Under the pieces are notes generated by a model. The model worked only from the letters and a program-made list of their open reading frames with translations. It did no database searches and had not been told where the DNA came from. The translations under genes and the position numbers were made by a program. A stretch of DNA of 64,000 nucleotides from Clostridium sulfidigenes (GTDB lineage: Bacteria > Bacillota > Clostridia > Clostridiales > Clostridiaceae): positions 50,491 through 114,490 of the forward strand of contig NZ_JPMD01000013.1 in the NCBI RefSeq assembly GCF_000732635.1. Reading direction: 5' to 3'. Positions 40,306 through 49,247 of the stretch are shown one piece after another. Every line of letters begins with the position of its first letter. Within the stretch, counting starts at the first letter, position 1.

Positions 40306-41057
40306 CCCATTTCATTGAGAAATCCTTGGAGTTTGTTATGACGCTCCTTGTCACCACTGACATAGCTTCCTAGGTCACATACTCCCTGAATAGCACCATC
40401 ACGCATATATAAAATACGATTTCCACGCCTTGCGGATTTCAAATCGTGAGTAACCATGATTATGCTTTGACCACTTCTATTCACTTCAGTTAAAACATCT
40501 AGGGCTGCCTGTCCTGCCGAAGAATTAAGTGCTCCCGTAGGTTCATCTGCGAAGACCACCTTGGGATTATTAATTAATGCCCTTACAATAGCGGCACGCT
40601 GAGCCTCGCCTCCAGATAATTGTGATGGAAACTTACTCCATATGATTTCAGTTAGTCCCACTTGTGTAAGAAGTACCTTTGCCCTTTCTGCAATTGTCTT
40701 TCTATCACTACTTATAAGGAGACCGCTTACAAGGATATTATCCAGTATGCTCATATTATCCATAAGAAATATTTGTTGGAAAACAAAACCGCAGTTTAAT
40801 CTTCTAAAAATTGCAAGCTTATCATTTGATAACTTTGAAATTTCATTCTCTCCAAACTTTATAGAACCGAGAGTTGGTTTATCCATTCCTGACAGGGCAT
40901 AAAGTAGTGTTGACTTTCCTGCACCAGAGGAGCCCATGATTACTGTAAAATCTCCCTGATATATTTCAATATCAAGGTTCTTAAGTACATGCTGTTGCAT
41001 TCCACCGTTTGAAAATGTCTTGCAGAGCTTATTTGTTGATATAATAACATTCTCCAT
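40299..41057 (-). CDS. ABC transporter ATP-binding protein, FtsE/MacB type
   Basis: A 252-residue ATPase: Walker A GSSGAGKST, Q-loop FVFQQIFLM, signature LSGGEAQRAAIVRAL, Walker B VVFADEPTGAL and H-loop MVTHDLKSARRG. The signature SGGEAQRAAIVRAL has the less common EA instead of QQ. It starts after AAAGGGATG and precedes its permease. The promoter region upstream holds three TTAAGGA repeats (41122-41161), consistent with activation by the adjacent OmpR-type regulator. Confidence 0.95.
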   Translation of the reverse strand: MENVIISTNKLCKTFSNGGMQQHVLKNLDIEIYQGDFTVIMGSSGAGKSTLLYALSGMDKPTLGSIKFGENEISKLSNDKLAIFRRLNCGFVFQQIFLMDNMSILDNILVSGLLISSDRKTIAERAKVLLTQVGLTEIIWSKFPSQLSGGEAQRAAIVRALINNPKVVFADEPTGALNSSAGQAALDVLTEVNRSGQSIIMVTHDLKSARRGNRILYMRDGAIQGVCDLGSYVSGDKERHNKLQGFLNEMGW

Positions 41058-41085
41058 GATAACATCCCTTTCAATAAAAAAATAA

Positions 41086-41161
41086 GACTGTTTTTCTTAC
41101 AGTCCTATTATAGTTGAAAATTCCTTAACAGGTCTTTACCCAATCCTTAACTAATCCTTAA
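41086..41161 (-). promoter_or_regulatory. Promoter with OmpR-type direct repeats, overlapping an upstream terminator
   Basis: Minus-strand order: TTAAGGA repeats at 41161-41155, 41150-41144 and 41128-41122 (steps of 11 and 22 bp, whole helical turns), then TATAAT at 41112-41107, then a hairpin (GACTGT/ACAGTC, 41104-41086) with a T-run. The -10 lies 10 bp after the nearest repeat, as expected for an activated promoter. The hairpin probably ends the regulator/kinase transcript and overlaps the start of the ABC transcript. Confidence 0.5.
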
Positions 41162-41182
41162 ATCTTTTAAGTTCTTAAATTT

Positions 41183-42448
41183 TTAAGCAATTAAAAGTTT
41201 TAACAACACAGTGAATCCATCAACTGAGTTTTCGCAGTAAATGTATCCCTCCATTTTTTCCATCATATACTTAGAAATATAAAGTCCTAATCCAGTGCCT
41301 CCCTTTTCCTTAGAATTTTTAGCCCTATAGAACTTATTAAATATCAGAGGTAGCTCCTCCTCAGAAACTCCTCTACCATAATCCTTAAATCCTATCTCAA
41401 GGTATTTACCCTTAATAACTGAAGAAACATAAATAGATGTCCCTGCGTATTTGTAGGAATTACTGATTATATTGTCAACAACCTGAGATAACCTTAACCC
41501 ATCTGCTAAAATTATACACTCAGCAATGCCTCCAATATTTGCTTTACAATTATAATCTGCCGTCTTAATCAAATCATATAGAACCTGACTAGATTGCTCA
41601 GTGACTATAACCTTTAGCTCCTGCAATTCCTCTAGTGTGGCGCTGAACATATTTGTTATTAATGTATTTATCTGATCAGCCTTTGAATTAATTATATCCA
41701 GCTGCCTCCTTTGGTTTTCATCGGAAGTCTTTACATGCATAACTTCAGTAACAGCCTTTATTGATGCCACTGGGGTTTTGATATCATGACTTAGTGAAGC
41801 AACAAGTTCTTTTTTACTTTGATTAGCAAGCCTTTCATTTTCCCTTGCCTTATTAAGCTCCTCCCTCATGAGGTCAAAACTTTCTGTAAATGCACCGAAG
41901 AAATTATTTTTGTCCATATCTAGAGGCATATCTAAATTCCCCTCTGCAACATGTCGTGCAAAGCCCTGAAGTTTTCTAAATGGATATAGAATACACCTGT
42001 CAATAAAAACAAAATATAAGCTACAAAATGCTGCAGCAACTATTATTACACAAAGGGCAAAAATAAGGAGTAAATTTCTAAATTTTATCCATTCATTATT
42101 TGTATTATTATATATTATTACTTTTCCAAGTACCTTATCCTGAGATTTTACATCAACTATAGTGTCCCTATTACGTATTGCTGAACTTAAATCATTGTTT
42201 AATCCATCTCTTGTAGCTTTGATAAAACGATTTTCATTGTCCAGTACTACGTAATCTAATTTATAGCTCAAACATGGCAACTCTGCATATTCCAGACTGT
42301 CCCATTCCTTTGCAAGAGACTGAGCAATATCATTTACCTTAGGCACTTCAATTTCAATTTTCCCTTTATATTTAAACGCAAAAAATGTGAGGCTTGTACA
42401 AGTTAAAAGAACAATGATACTTATAACTACTATTCTTTTAATGTTCAT
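41183..42448 (-). CDS. Sensor histidine kinase
   Basis: A 421-residue kinase. I start it at MNIKRIVVISII, whose ATG overlaps the regulator's last codons, with GGGAG 6 bases upstream; longer in-frame starts would lie inside the regulator gene. A signal-anchor helix, an extracytoplasmic domain of about 120 residues and a second helix (LLLIFALCVIIVAAAFCSLYFVF) precede a HAMP linker, HisKA (SLSHDIKTPVASIKAV) and HATPase (SNSYKYAGTS, DYGRGVSEEELP, GGTGLGLYISKYM). It partners the OmpR-type regulator encoded just upstream. Confidence 0.94.
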   Translation of the reverse strand: MNIKRIVVISIIVLLTCTSLTFFAFKYKGKIEIEVPKVNDIAQSLAKEWDSLEYAELPCLSYKLDYVVLDNENRFIKATRDGLNNDLSSAIRNRDTIVDVKSQDKVLGKVIIYNNTNNEWIKFRNLLLIFALCVIIVAAAFCSLYFVFIDRCILYPFRKLQGFARHVAEGNLDMPLDMDKNNFFGAFTESFDLMREELNKARENERLANQSKKELVASLSHDIKTPVASIKAVTEVMHVKTSDENQRRQLDIINSKADQINTLITNMFSATLEELQELKVIVTEQSSQVLYDLIKTADYNCKANIGGIAECIILADGLRLSQVVDNIISNSYKYAGTSIYVSSVIKGKYLEIGFKDYGRGVSEEELPLIFNKFYRAKNSKEKGGTGLGLYISKYMMEKMEGYIYCENSVDGFTVLLKLLIA

Positions 42449-43130
42449 ATGAAGCTCCCATCTCAAAGACATATCCAGTGCCCCAAACAGTTTTGATATA
42501 CTGGGGTTCATTAGGATTTTCCTCAATCTTCTCACGAAGTCTTCTTATATGTACATTCAAGGTTCCTTCCCCTGTAATTGCATCGCCCCATACTTTTTGA
42601 AAAAGCTCATCTTTTGAAATGGTTCGGTTTTTGTTTTTAATTAAATATGATAATAATCTATATTCCATTGATTTTAATTTTACTTCCCTACCATCTACCA
42701 TAAGCTTTTCCATATATAAATCAATAGAAAATCTACCAAAACTTACGGTACTGGCATAGTTAGACTTATATCTTTTTAAAACAGTTTTAACCTTTGCCAT
42801 CAGTATATTTAGGGAATATGGCTTTTGAATATAATCATCTCCACCAATGTTTAATGCCAAAAGGACATCATCATCACTTGTTCTAGCACTGATAAATAAA
42901 ATTGGTGTATCCATTGTCTTTCTCAATTCTTTGCAAATTTCAAAACCTGAGGATTGTCCTAGATTGATATCCAGCAATATTAAATCAACCTTATTCTTCA
43001 ATAAAAAATCAAAACATGCTGTTTTATCTGATACCCAAAAGGTTTTTACGCCGAACATGTTGAAAAACTCACAGGTACTTTGAGACAGTGCCTCCTCATC
43101 ATCTACTATTAAGCAATCATATCTTGGCAT
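42438..43130 (-). CDS. OmpR/PhoB-family response regulator
   Basis: A 230-residue two-domain regulator. Receiver: CLIVDDEEALSQSTCEFF, phosphoacceptor in LILLDINLG, QKPYSLNILMAKV with the conserved Lys. Winged helix: VKLKSMEYRLLSYLIKNKNRTISKDELF and LNVHIRRLREKIEENPNEPQYIKTVWGTGYVF (recognition segment). It overlaps the kinase start by 11 bases. The TTAAGGA repeats upstream of the ABC genes are its probable targets. It starts after GGAGGAAAG. Confidence 0.96.
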   Translation of the reverse strand: MPRYDCLIVDDEEALSQSTCEFFNMFGVKTFWVSDKTACFDFLLKNKVDLILLDINLGQSSGFEICKELRKTMDTPILFISARTSDDDVLLALNIGGDDYIQKPYSLNILMAKVKTVLKRYKSNYASTVSFGRFSIDLYMEKLMVDGREVKLKSMEYRLLSYLIKNKNRTISKDELFQKVWGDAITGEGTLNVHIRRLREKIEENPNEPQYIKTVWGTGYVFEMGASYEH

Positions 43131-43303
43131 TTAGCTTTCCTCCATAAATACTATATTTTTTTATGTATTTAAAACAAACTTAGCATAATATTATTTTAAA
43201 ATAATGTTCAATGATTTATCTTTCACAAATTTTATCATAAATTAATGTACACTACTCTAGCAACTCCCAATGTATTTCACAATGATTAATTTAACTTCTA
43301 AAA

Positions 43304-43693
43304 CTATAAATCATTTAAAAATATTCTTATCCACACCTCTTGCAACTTTTCAAAGTAATAATCCACAGTTCTCACTTCAGCTGTTAACATTTTTCCTCCA
43401 TCCATAAGTCTTGCAAATATTTTATTTGTTTTTGCTGGTATATAACCTATCTTTTCACCCTTTACTGTAAATAATTCTATAGCATATTTATCATATACAT
43501 TATCAGGTTCTCTTTTTAACTTTATTTTATCTCTCTCTAATAAAATAAACCCATCCTTTACATAGTACTTCATTCCAGCTATCCTTACAGATTGAAGATA
43601 TATAGTATTTTCAAAGGGCAATGCTAGTCCACCTGTTTCTATTATGTTAGCTAATTTCCCTCCACCACTATAGCTTGTTATTGATTTATCCAT
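43304..43693 (-). CDS. HIRAN-domain protein
   Basis: A 129-residue protein. Residues about 30-125 match the HIRAN fold: TIYLQSVRIAGMKYYVKDGF, KLKREPDNVYDKYAIELFT and KIGYIPAKTNKIFARLMDGG. HIRAN domains bind 3' ends of single-stranded DNA in HLTF and occur alone or with nucleases and helicases in bacteria. Its start overlaps the stop of the upstream J-domain-like gene by 8 bases (TATGGATAA), so the two are translated together and probably work together. The function of the pair is unknown. Confidence 0.85.
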   Translation of the reverse strand: MDKSITSYSGGGKLANIIETGGLALPFENTIYLQSVRIAGMKYYVKDGFILLERDKIKLKREPDNVYDKYAIELFTVKGEKIGYIPAKTNKIFARLMDGGKMLTAEVRTVDYYFEKLQEVWIRIFLNDL

Positions 43694-44492
43694 AACTCTG
43701 CTCCTTTAATATCTGACAAATACTCTTTTCAACCTGTGTAATCATTATTTCATACTCATGTATATCATTAGTTATATCCTGCTTTTTCTCTTTAATATAC
43801 TCATTATCATCTATAAGTTCTTTTATACTTAGAGGAAAGCTATTTTCTTCTTCATCTATAAACTTCTTTAGTTCATTAATCTTTTTCTTTAATACCACTA
43901 TATTTTCTTCTATAGAAGTTACCTTAATATCTTCTTTAATCTCATTGTGCTTTACTATTCCCTCAAGAATTATTAATGTTATTAAATCATTATTCTCATA
44001 AGCTTCTTTAACTTTAAGCCACAACTCCATCAACTCTTCATCTAAACCTCTATTTATATCGGGATGCAGTATTTTAGCCAACCCCCTAAATATCTCTTTA
44101 ACCTTTTTTACTTCCTCATCCGTTAATGATGGAAGTTCGAAAAACTCTCTAGAATTCTTTAAATTATTACGCAGCTCCTCTAAATCTCGATAAAACTCTG
44201 CTAGTTCTTCTTCTAAAACTCTTTCTATTTCTTCAATATTTATTTCTTCACCTTTATTTTTACTCATAATTATCAAAGTTAACTTCTTCTTTAATCTTCT
44301 ATATTTAATTTCATTTTCCAATCTTAAGAATATCAAAGCCCCTAGTTTACACATATAAAGACTCTCTAAATACTCTTTTTCCTTCTTTAAATCTTCCATT
44401 TTCTCATATAACTTTAGGTACTCTTCATTTAATGTATTTAACTCTTCCTTAAGCTTTTGTATACCTGTTAATGAAACAACTATATCACTCAT
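43686..44492 (-). CDS. Coiled-coil protein with J-domain-like segment
   Basis: A 268-residue, highly charged helical protein. Residues about 120-175 contain a J-domain-like core: an HPD motif (AKILHPDINRG) with a following helix (ELMELWLKVKEAYENND). Long coiled coils flank it on both sides (first 110 and last 80 residues). J-domain proteins recruit Hsp70; the segment before HPD is short, so the domain may be partial. It overlaps the HIRAN gene. A chaperone-assisted DNA-end sensor is conceivable but speculative. Confidence 0.75.
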   Translation of the reverse strand: MSDIVVSLTGIQKLKEELNTLNEEYLKLYEKMEDLKKEKEYLESLYMCKLGALIFLRLENEIKYRRLKKKLTLIIMSKNKGEEINIEEIERVLEEELAEFYRDLEELRNNLKNSREFFELPSLTDEEVKKVKEIFRGLAKILHPDINRGLDEELMELWLKVKEAYENNDLITLIILEGIVKHNEIKEDIKVTSIEENIVVLKKKINELKKFIDEEENSFPLSIKELIDDNEYIKEKKQDITNDIHEYEIMITQVEKSICQILKEQSYG

Positions 44493-44626
44493 ATAAACCT
44501 CTCATTAATATACTTTTATACTTCTAATTTAAACTATTTTAACTCTTCCATATATGTTAATTATATCATTTTTAGTTGGGGTTTGAGGTAATGACTACCA
44601 AATAATATTTGTTTGTGCCAAACGGT

Positions 44627-44790
44627 ATCTTTATTCATTTGTAATTAAACAGAATAATTCTATTAAATTACTAGAAGATATTTATACTTACTTAATTATA
44701 GAATCTAAAAGAAACGTACAGAAGAAAAAACACCTATATTTCTATATAATATATTCTCCGAACTAAATTAAAAATGATTATAACTCATCA
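44627..44790 (+). pseudogene. Decayed fragment of a LAGLIDADG endonuclease gene
   Basis: Bases 44627-44722 are nearly identical to 47598-47693 inside the intact LAGLIDADG gene (TTATTCATTTGTAATTAAAC matches, as does TAGAATCTAAAAGAAACGTA with one deletion). A second match (AAATGATTATAACTCA) follows at about 44772 after an unrelated 50-bp stretch. Start and most of the coding region are absent. It lies in the 384-bp gap before the YczE-type gene, on the plus strand. Confidence 0.75.
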
Positions 44791-44876
44791 GAACTGTTAC
44801 ACTTAACATTTGACTGTTCTACACTGTGTTGTTTTATAATTACATCATAAATCATATATATGTAGGAGGTTTTATT

Positions 44877-45572
44877 ATGAAGAAATTATTGTTAACTTTA
44901 GGGAGATTATTTTTAGGTCTTTTTCTCTATGCTGCAGGAATAGTTTTGACAATAAACGCAAATTTAGGACTTTCTCCTTGGCAAGTTTTTCATCAAGGAG
45001 TTTCTAACCATATTGGTATTACTATGGGGCAAGCAAGTATAATAGTTGGTTTTATATTTGTAATTCTTGATTGGATATTAGGAGAAAAGTTAGGTATAGG
45101 AACTATTTGCAATATGCTTTTCATAGGTATTTTTATGGATGTTTTAATGCTTAATAACTTAATTCCCGTAGTCAATAATATATTTGCCCAATTTTTAATG
45201 CTAGCTCTCGGAATGTTTGTTATAGGTATAGGTAGTTACTTTTATATTGGTGCTGGACTTGGTTCCGGACCAAGAGATGGTCTCATGGTTCCTTTAACAA
45301 AAAAGTTTAAAAAATCTGTTCGTTTCATAAGAAATAGTATTGAGTTAACAGTGCTAGTAATAGGTTATATATTAAGTGGAACCGTAGGGGTTGGTACTTT
45401 AATTATGGTAATTGGATTAGGATATTTTGTTCAATTTGCCTTTACATTATTTAAATTTGATGTAAGTAAAGTTAAACATACGTTTATTGATGATTATATT
45501 AGAATTATAAACGACAATATAACGAAGAAAAAGGAAGATAAAAATATTTCAAAGGAAAAAACCACGACATGA
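44877..45572 (+). CDS. YczE/YyaS-type integral membrane protein
   Basis: A roughly 231-residue membrane protein. I start it at ATG for MKKLLLTLGRLFLG because TAGGAGG lies 7 bases upstream. Five hydrophobic helices are visible (GLFLYAAGIVLTINA, ITMGQASIIVGFIFVILDW, ICNMLFIGIFMDVL, FAQFLMLALGMFVIGIGSYF and VLVIGYILSGTVGVGTLIMVIGLGYF), with the family motifs LGLSPWQVFHQG and GLGSGPRDGLMVPL. The function of the YczE family is unclear. Its stop lies within the stem of the following tmRNA-end hairpin, so that element is also its terminator. Confidence 0.88.
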   Translation: MKKLLLTLGRLFLGLFLYAAGIVLTINANLGLSPWQVFHQGVSNHIGITMGQASIIVGFIFVILDWILGEKLGIGTICNMLFIGIFMDVLMLNNLIPVVNNIFAQFLMLALGMFVIGIGSYFYIGAGLGSGPRDGLMVPLTKKFKKSVRFIRNSIELTVLVIGYILSGTVGVGTLIMVIGLGYFVQFAFTLFKFDVSKVKHTFIDDYIRIINDNITKKKEDKNISKEKTTT

Positions 45573-45599
45573 TGTCGTGGTTTTGAATGGTGGAGGCGA
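45558..45599 (-). repeat. tmRNA 3'-end copy with terminator hairpin (copy 3)
   Basis: An ACCACGACAT/ATGTCGTGGT hairpin is followed by TTTTGAATGGTGGAGGCGA. On the minus strand this reads TCGCCTCCACCA, a short spacer, then the same CCACGAC stem as the terminator of the real tmRNA. Same orientation as ssrA. It overlaps the last codons of the YczE-type gene. Confidence 0.65.
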
Positions 45600-45669
45600 A
45601 TCGCAGGAATAATACCCACGAATTAATTTTTCTGATATAAATTATAATTTTCTATCCCTATGATAGTAC

Positions 45670-46800
45670 TTATATACTAAATAAATATTTACCTAAAGGA
45701 ATCTTTTTGATAATCAAAGCTATAACCAAAGACAAACTCATAACCACAAATCCAAATATTAGATTTGGTGCTAGACTATAGCTGTATGGTAGCTGAACAT
45801 AAATAGGTTTTATCAGAGTTCCTACTATTCTATGAATAAAATAAATCCCAATAGTATTTGATCCTATTACCTCAATAGTATTAGATATTTTTTCTAATTT
45901 ATTTCTAAATTCATAAGCAAAACAAAATATAGCTATAGAAATTCCTAGTGTCATAACAGTATCATACCCATTCCAAATATTATCATAAATTGCACCATTA
46001 ATACGACTTATCATAATTCCATATGCAAATAATGAAACCATACCTACAATAAATAATATACTTATATGCGTTGTTTTGATAGTTACTTTATTATTAATTC
46101 GATTTAGTATTATACCTCCAATTATAAAGTACACTATTGTATAAGCATAAAAACCTCTAAATACGTTGAAGTTATTGAAGAAGTTAAACCCATTTCCAGT
46201 AATATTCGTTATTCCCAAAGTTGCTTCAATGATATTAATCCCAAACACACCTCTAATAATATTAGCTATTATATTTAGAAATACATTTCCAAAGGTCAAT
46301 ATGAATACAACTATAGTTATGTATTTAAAAATTGTCTTATCTTCTTTATCATATGCTTCTTTTATTAAAGGAAATAGCAAATATACACAAACTAAAGCCT
46401 GCAAGAACCATAAATGATTAATACTTCCATTTTCCCAAGACCATAAGGAATAATTAAACGCTACATATGTATAATGTTTATTATTTATTATCGCTAATAC
46501 TAATAACGTTATAATTCCCCATATAACTGTAAGCAGAATAATATTTATGATTTTCTTTATATGTTTTTTTAGATAGTAGCCTTTGTTCAACATCAAAGCT
46601 CCGTTTACCATAAAGAATAAAGGAACTCCGGTACTCAAAATCCCCGTAAATAGATAGTTGAAATATGTTGATATTGATGGTTCTGTTAAGAAATTTTTAG
46701 GTAGGTTATTGTAATGATAACAGCATACAAAGTAAATTGATAGTACCTTTATAAAATCTAAATAAACAAACCTCTTTTTTGTAATAGATTTTGTACCCAA
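45670..46800 (-). CDS. Acyltransferase family 3 membrane protein
   Basis: A 376-residue protein with about ten transmembrane helices. The N-terminal FVYLDFIKVLSIYFVCCYHYNN has the conserved Asp and active-site-like His of the OafA/Acyl_transf_3 family. SINHLWFLQALVCVYLLFPLI and SNTIGIYFIHRIVG are also family hallmarks. These enzymes O-acylate surface polysaccharides or peptidoglycan-linked sugars. It stands alone between copies 3 and 4 of the tmRNA-end repeat, so it may be a cassette gene altering the cell surface. Confidence 0.9.
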   Translation of the reverse strand: MGTKSITKKRFVYLDFIKVLSIYFVCCYHYNNLPKNFLTEPSISTYFNYLFTGILSTGVPLFFMVNGALMLNKGYYLKKHIKKIINIILLTVIWGIITLLVLAIINNKHYTYVAFNYSLWSWENGSINHLWFLQALVCVYLLFPLIKEAYDKEDKTIFKYITIVVFILTFGNVFLNIIANIIRGVFGINIIEATLGITNITGNGFNFFNNFNVFRGFYAYTIVYFIIGGIILNRINNKVTIKTTHISILFIVGMVSLFAYGIMISRINGAIYDNIWNGYDTVMTLGISIAIFCFAYEFRNKLEKISNTIEVIGSNTIGIYFIHRIVGTLIKPIYVQLPYSYSLAPNLIFGFVVMSLSLVIALIIKKIPLGKYLFSI

Positions 46801-47387
46801 ATTATTTCCTCCTTGTGTTATTTACATTTTATATCATAACTGTGTATATGATATTTTAAAAATTATATGTATACACATCTAGATTATAAATACATTTATA
46901 TTTTATTTAATAAAGGATGTAAATAAAAAAATTCTTGGTTCACTATTAAAATCTCCCTTTCATTTTATACGATAGTTCTAAATAAATTAAGACACTTATA
47001 TTCAATTAATATAAGTGTTCGTGGATTTTAATGGTGCTTAGAGCTTCCTTGAATTCTCTAACTATTTCTAATTCATCATCATCTTCAACCATTTGCTTTT
47101 TAATCTCCTAAATTCATAATTTCTGAAACACATAAGAGCTGTCACAAAACAGATATATTTTGTAATCCTCTTTAAATTATTTCATCACATTTTACAATAA
47201 CGACCTGATTCCATTATATAGTATTTGGTTAATTTAGTATATAAATAATATGCATTTCATTGTATAATTTACAGTATATTACTTTAATTATACTATTAAT
47301 GATCTATTACCATAAAGATTATTACCCTATTTATTTATTTCTGATAATATTGAGAAACCAGTAAATACTATCTATAGAGGTGGTTAA
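46801..47387. other. Gene-poor stretch with decayed repeat
   Basis: No convincing gene here. It holds the degraded tmRNA-end copy at 46992-47036 and, on the minus strand from about 47090, a 28-codon frame (MVEDDDELEIVREF...) that runs through that copy and looks like a leftover. The right part is the AT-rich promoter region of the LAGLIDADG gene, which has GAGGTGG before its ATG. Confidence 0.5.
46992..47036 (-). repeat. Decayed tmRNA 3'-end copy with hairpin (copy 4)
   Basis: An ACACTTATAT/ATATAAGTGT hairpin is followed by TCGTGGATTTTAATGGTGC. The segment CGTGGATTTTAATGGTG keeps the junction between terminator stem and the CCA end, but the rest of the tmRNA match is lost. Confidence 0.4.
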
Positions 47388-47798
47388 ATGACAGAAATAG
47401 AAAAAGCCTATATAGCTGGAATAATTGATGGAGAAGGAAGTATTATGTTACAGCGGTTTCATACAAATCAATATCCTGCTCCTTGCGTATCAATAGCCTC
47501 CACTACTATAGAATTATTAACTTGGCTAAAAGACACCATTGGATATGGAGTAATAATAAAGAAAAAAAATTATAACCCTGAAAAACATAAATTATCTTAT
47601 TCATTTGTAATTAAGCAGAATAATGCTATTAAATTACTAGAAGATATTTACCCTTACTTAATTATAGAATCTAAAAGAAAACGTGCAGAAATGATAATAA
47701 CTCAGTATAAAGCTCTTACCCCTAGGAATGGTAGGTATACAGATGAACAGCTTGCTAAAAAAGAGATGTTTTATGAAGAATTCATTAATGTAAAATAG
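47388..47798 (+). CDS. LAGLIDADG-family homing endonuclease, single-motif
   Basis: A 136-residue protein with one LAGLIDADG motif, YIAGIIDGEGS (residues about 8-18), the form that works as a homodimer. The acidic residue at the end of the motif (D/E in DGEGS) would ligate metal. The family fold continues in PCVSIASTTIELLTWLKDTIG and LLEDIYPYLIIESKRKRAEM. It has GAGGTGG before its ATG. It is not inside a recognisable intron. It is flanked by tmRNA-end copies 4 and 5, which places it in its own 0.8-kb cassette. A decayed relative lies at 44627. Its target site is unknown; the intron-bearing tmRNA gene 9 kb away is an obvious candidate. Confidence 0.9.
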   Translation: MTEIEKAYIAGIIDGEGSIMLQRFHTNQYPAPCVSIASTTIELLTWLKDTIGYGVIIKKKNYNPEKHKLSYSFVIKQNNAIKLLEDIYPYLIIESKRKRAEMIITQYKALTPRNGRYTDEQLAKKEMFYEEFINVK

Positions 47799-47844
47799 CT
47801 ACATCAGATTGTGATGTAGCTATTTGTTCATGGTTGAGGCGAGG
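47793..47844 (-). repeat. tmRNA 3'-end copy with terminator hairpin (copy 5)
   Basis: An AAATAGCTACATC/GATGTAGCTATTT hairpin (bidirectional terminator of the endonuclease gene) is followed by TTCATGGTTGAGGCGAGG. The minus strand reads CCTCGCCTCAACCATGAA. It shares the adjacent GTCAC and AAA-rich bases with copy 6, suggesting the same arm of an attachment site. The rest of the gap to 48100 shows nothing recognisable. Confidence 0.65.
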
Positions 47845-48099
47845 CGTGACTTTTAATTCTATCTATTATCTAATCCACAATATAAAAAATAATACTTATT
47901 CTCATAATAATTAATAAAGCACTAATCAAAATCATATTTAAATTTAATTTTAATCATTCTATATAACATAACAACACCGCCTAGAAAAATAACCATACTA
48001 AAATATCAAAGTTAAATACAATAACTTATATTACATTTTTTGAAAACCTCACTTATTTATGATACGTTTCTCTTTATACATGGCAAATGCGATTTTCTA

Positions 48100-48828
48100 C
48101 TATATAATTTTTAATGATATTTTCATATTTATAATTTCCTCTGCTTTAAATAGCACTTCAAAAACATAATCAAAATATGATTTTTCTACATCTTCTAGCC
48201 ATGCTGGATTTACTGTAAACATAATAATAATTATTATTCTAAACACATCTTTTATAACTTTTTTTATATTGTTAAAACTCTCACCATCATTAAATATTGG
48301 CTTTATATCCGAAATAACGCTAATCTCTTTTATTACACTAATATCATAATGAGAATATTTACATAATTCATTCCATACTCTCTCAATGTCATCTTTCATA
48401 ATAAAATTTAGCTTTTTAAAATTTGGAATTGAATACATGAAATTTCTATACTCTATTCCTCTGATATCAAATTCTCCTATTTCATTTAATTGTAACTCTA
48501 TTGGATGATATTCATAATATAAAAATTTCAAACTACATTCTAATGCACTTCTTAAAGCCATCATACCAGCATTAGTAAATCCTATAACAAATAATGATTC
48601 ACTTTCAATAATACTTGTTATCAAATAATCGAAGTATTGAGAATTTTGCTGTTTTTTATTGTAATGATTCATAATATATATTGCTAGATAAAATTTATGC
48701 AATTGAGTGGCTTTACCGTCCAATGTCCCATCAATTAATTCATCCTTGTTTAAAATAATTTTATATAATTCCTCTATGAAACAATCTTTCTCAATTTTAA
48801 TTTTATTAGTATGCAAACTTATTGGCAT
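48100..48828 (-). CDS. Hypothetical helical protein, HEPN-like
   Basis: I do not recognise this 242-residue protein with certainty. It is all-helical, with ALRSALECSLKFLYYEYHP and ERVWNELCKYSHYDIS, a pattern of paired helices with a conserved S-x-Y-S-H tail seen in HEPN-related and DUF5677-like proteins. The canonical RxxxxH catalytic motif is not present, so nuclease activity is not supported. It is the last gene of a tight three-gene operon led by a ParA-type ATPase, with 9 bp to the preceding stop. GGGGAG lies 12 bases before its ATG. Confidence 0.6.
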   Translation of the reverse strand: MPISLHTNKIKIEKDCFIEELYKIILNKDELIDGTLDGKATQLHKFYLAIYIMNHYNKKQQNSQYFDYLITSIIESESLFVIGFTNAGMMALRSALECSLKFLYYEYHPIELQLNEIGEFDIRGIEYRNFMYSIPNFKKLNFIMKDDIERVWNELCKYSHYDISVIKEISVISDIKPIFNDGESFNNIKKVIKDVFRIIIIIMFTVNPAWLEDVEKSYFDYVFEVLFKAEEIINMKISLKII

Positions 48829-48837
48829 AATGTTATA

Positions 48838-49230
48838 TTATCTCCCCTTTTTTATAAGTATATTTTTCCACCCCTTATAATCTTGTGGGATATCAATGAA
48901 TGAATATTTAGCTATCTTCTTTAAAATCAATAGTTTTTCTTCGTTTTCTAATTTTTCTAACTCTCTAAAATACCAATCTACAATTCTATCTCTTCCCGTA
49001 CTTTTAGTATTATGCTTAAATCCACAAATATTAGCTAATAAATTGTCAACCTCTCCAGTTGTTTTAAAAAATTCATTAGACTTAAGTACTAGTTTAAGTA
49101 ACCATGTAACCTCTTCATATTCTTCATTAGTTAAAATATTTTTATTTACAGCATTTCTGAGATTATTCATAATAACATCTATTCTAAAGCAATCTACTAT
49201 TCTTTCACTTTTATTATTTTTTCCATTCAA
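48838..49230 (-). CDS. Hypothetical protein of the ParA operon
   Basis: I do not recognise this 130-residue soluble protein. It starts at TTG with GAGGGG about 7 bases upstream. Content is helical and charged (NILTNEEYEEVTWLLKLVLKS, LENEEKLLILKKIAKYSFI). It lacks a ParB-type helix-turn-helix or CTPase motif that I can see. It is 17 bp downstream of the ParA-like gene and 9 bp upstream of the HEPN-like gene, so the three are probably one transcript and may form one complex. Confidence 0.7.
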   Translation of the reverse strand: MNGKNNKSERIVDCFRIDVIMNNLRNAVNKNILTNEEYEEVTWLLKLVLKSNEFFKTTGEVDNLLANICGFKHNTKSTGRDRIVDWYFRELEKLENEEKLLILKKIAKYSFIDIPQDYKGWKNILIKKGR

Positions 49231-49247
49231 AACTATCCCCTCTTTTC

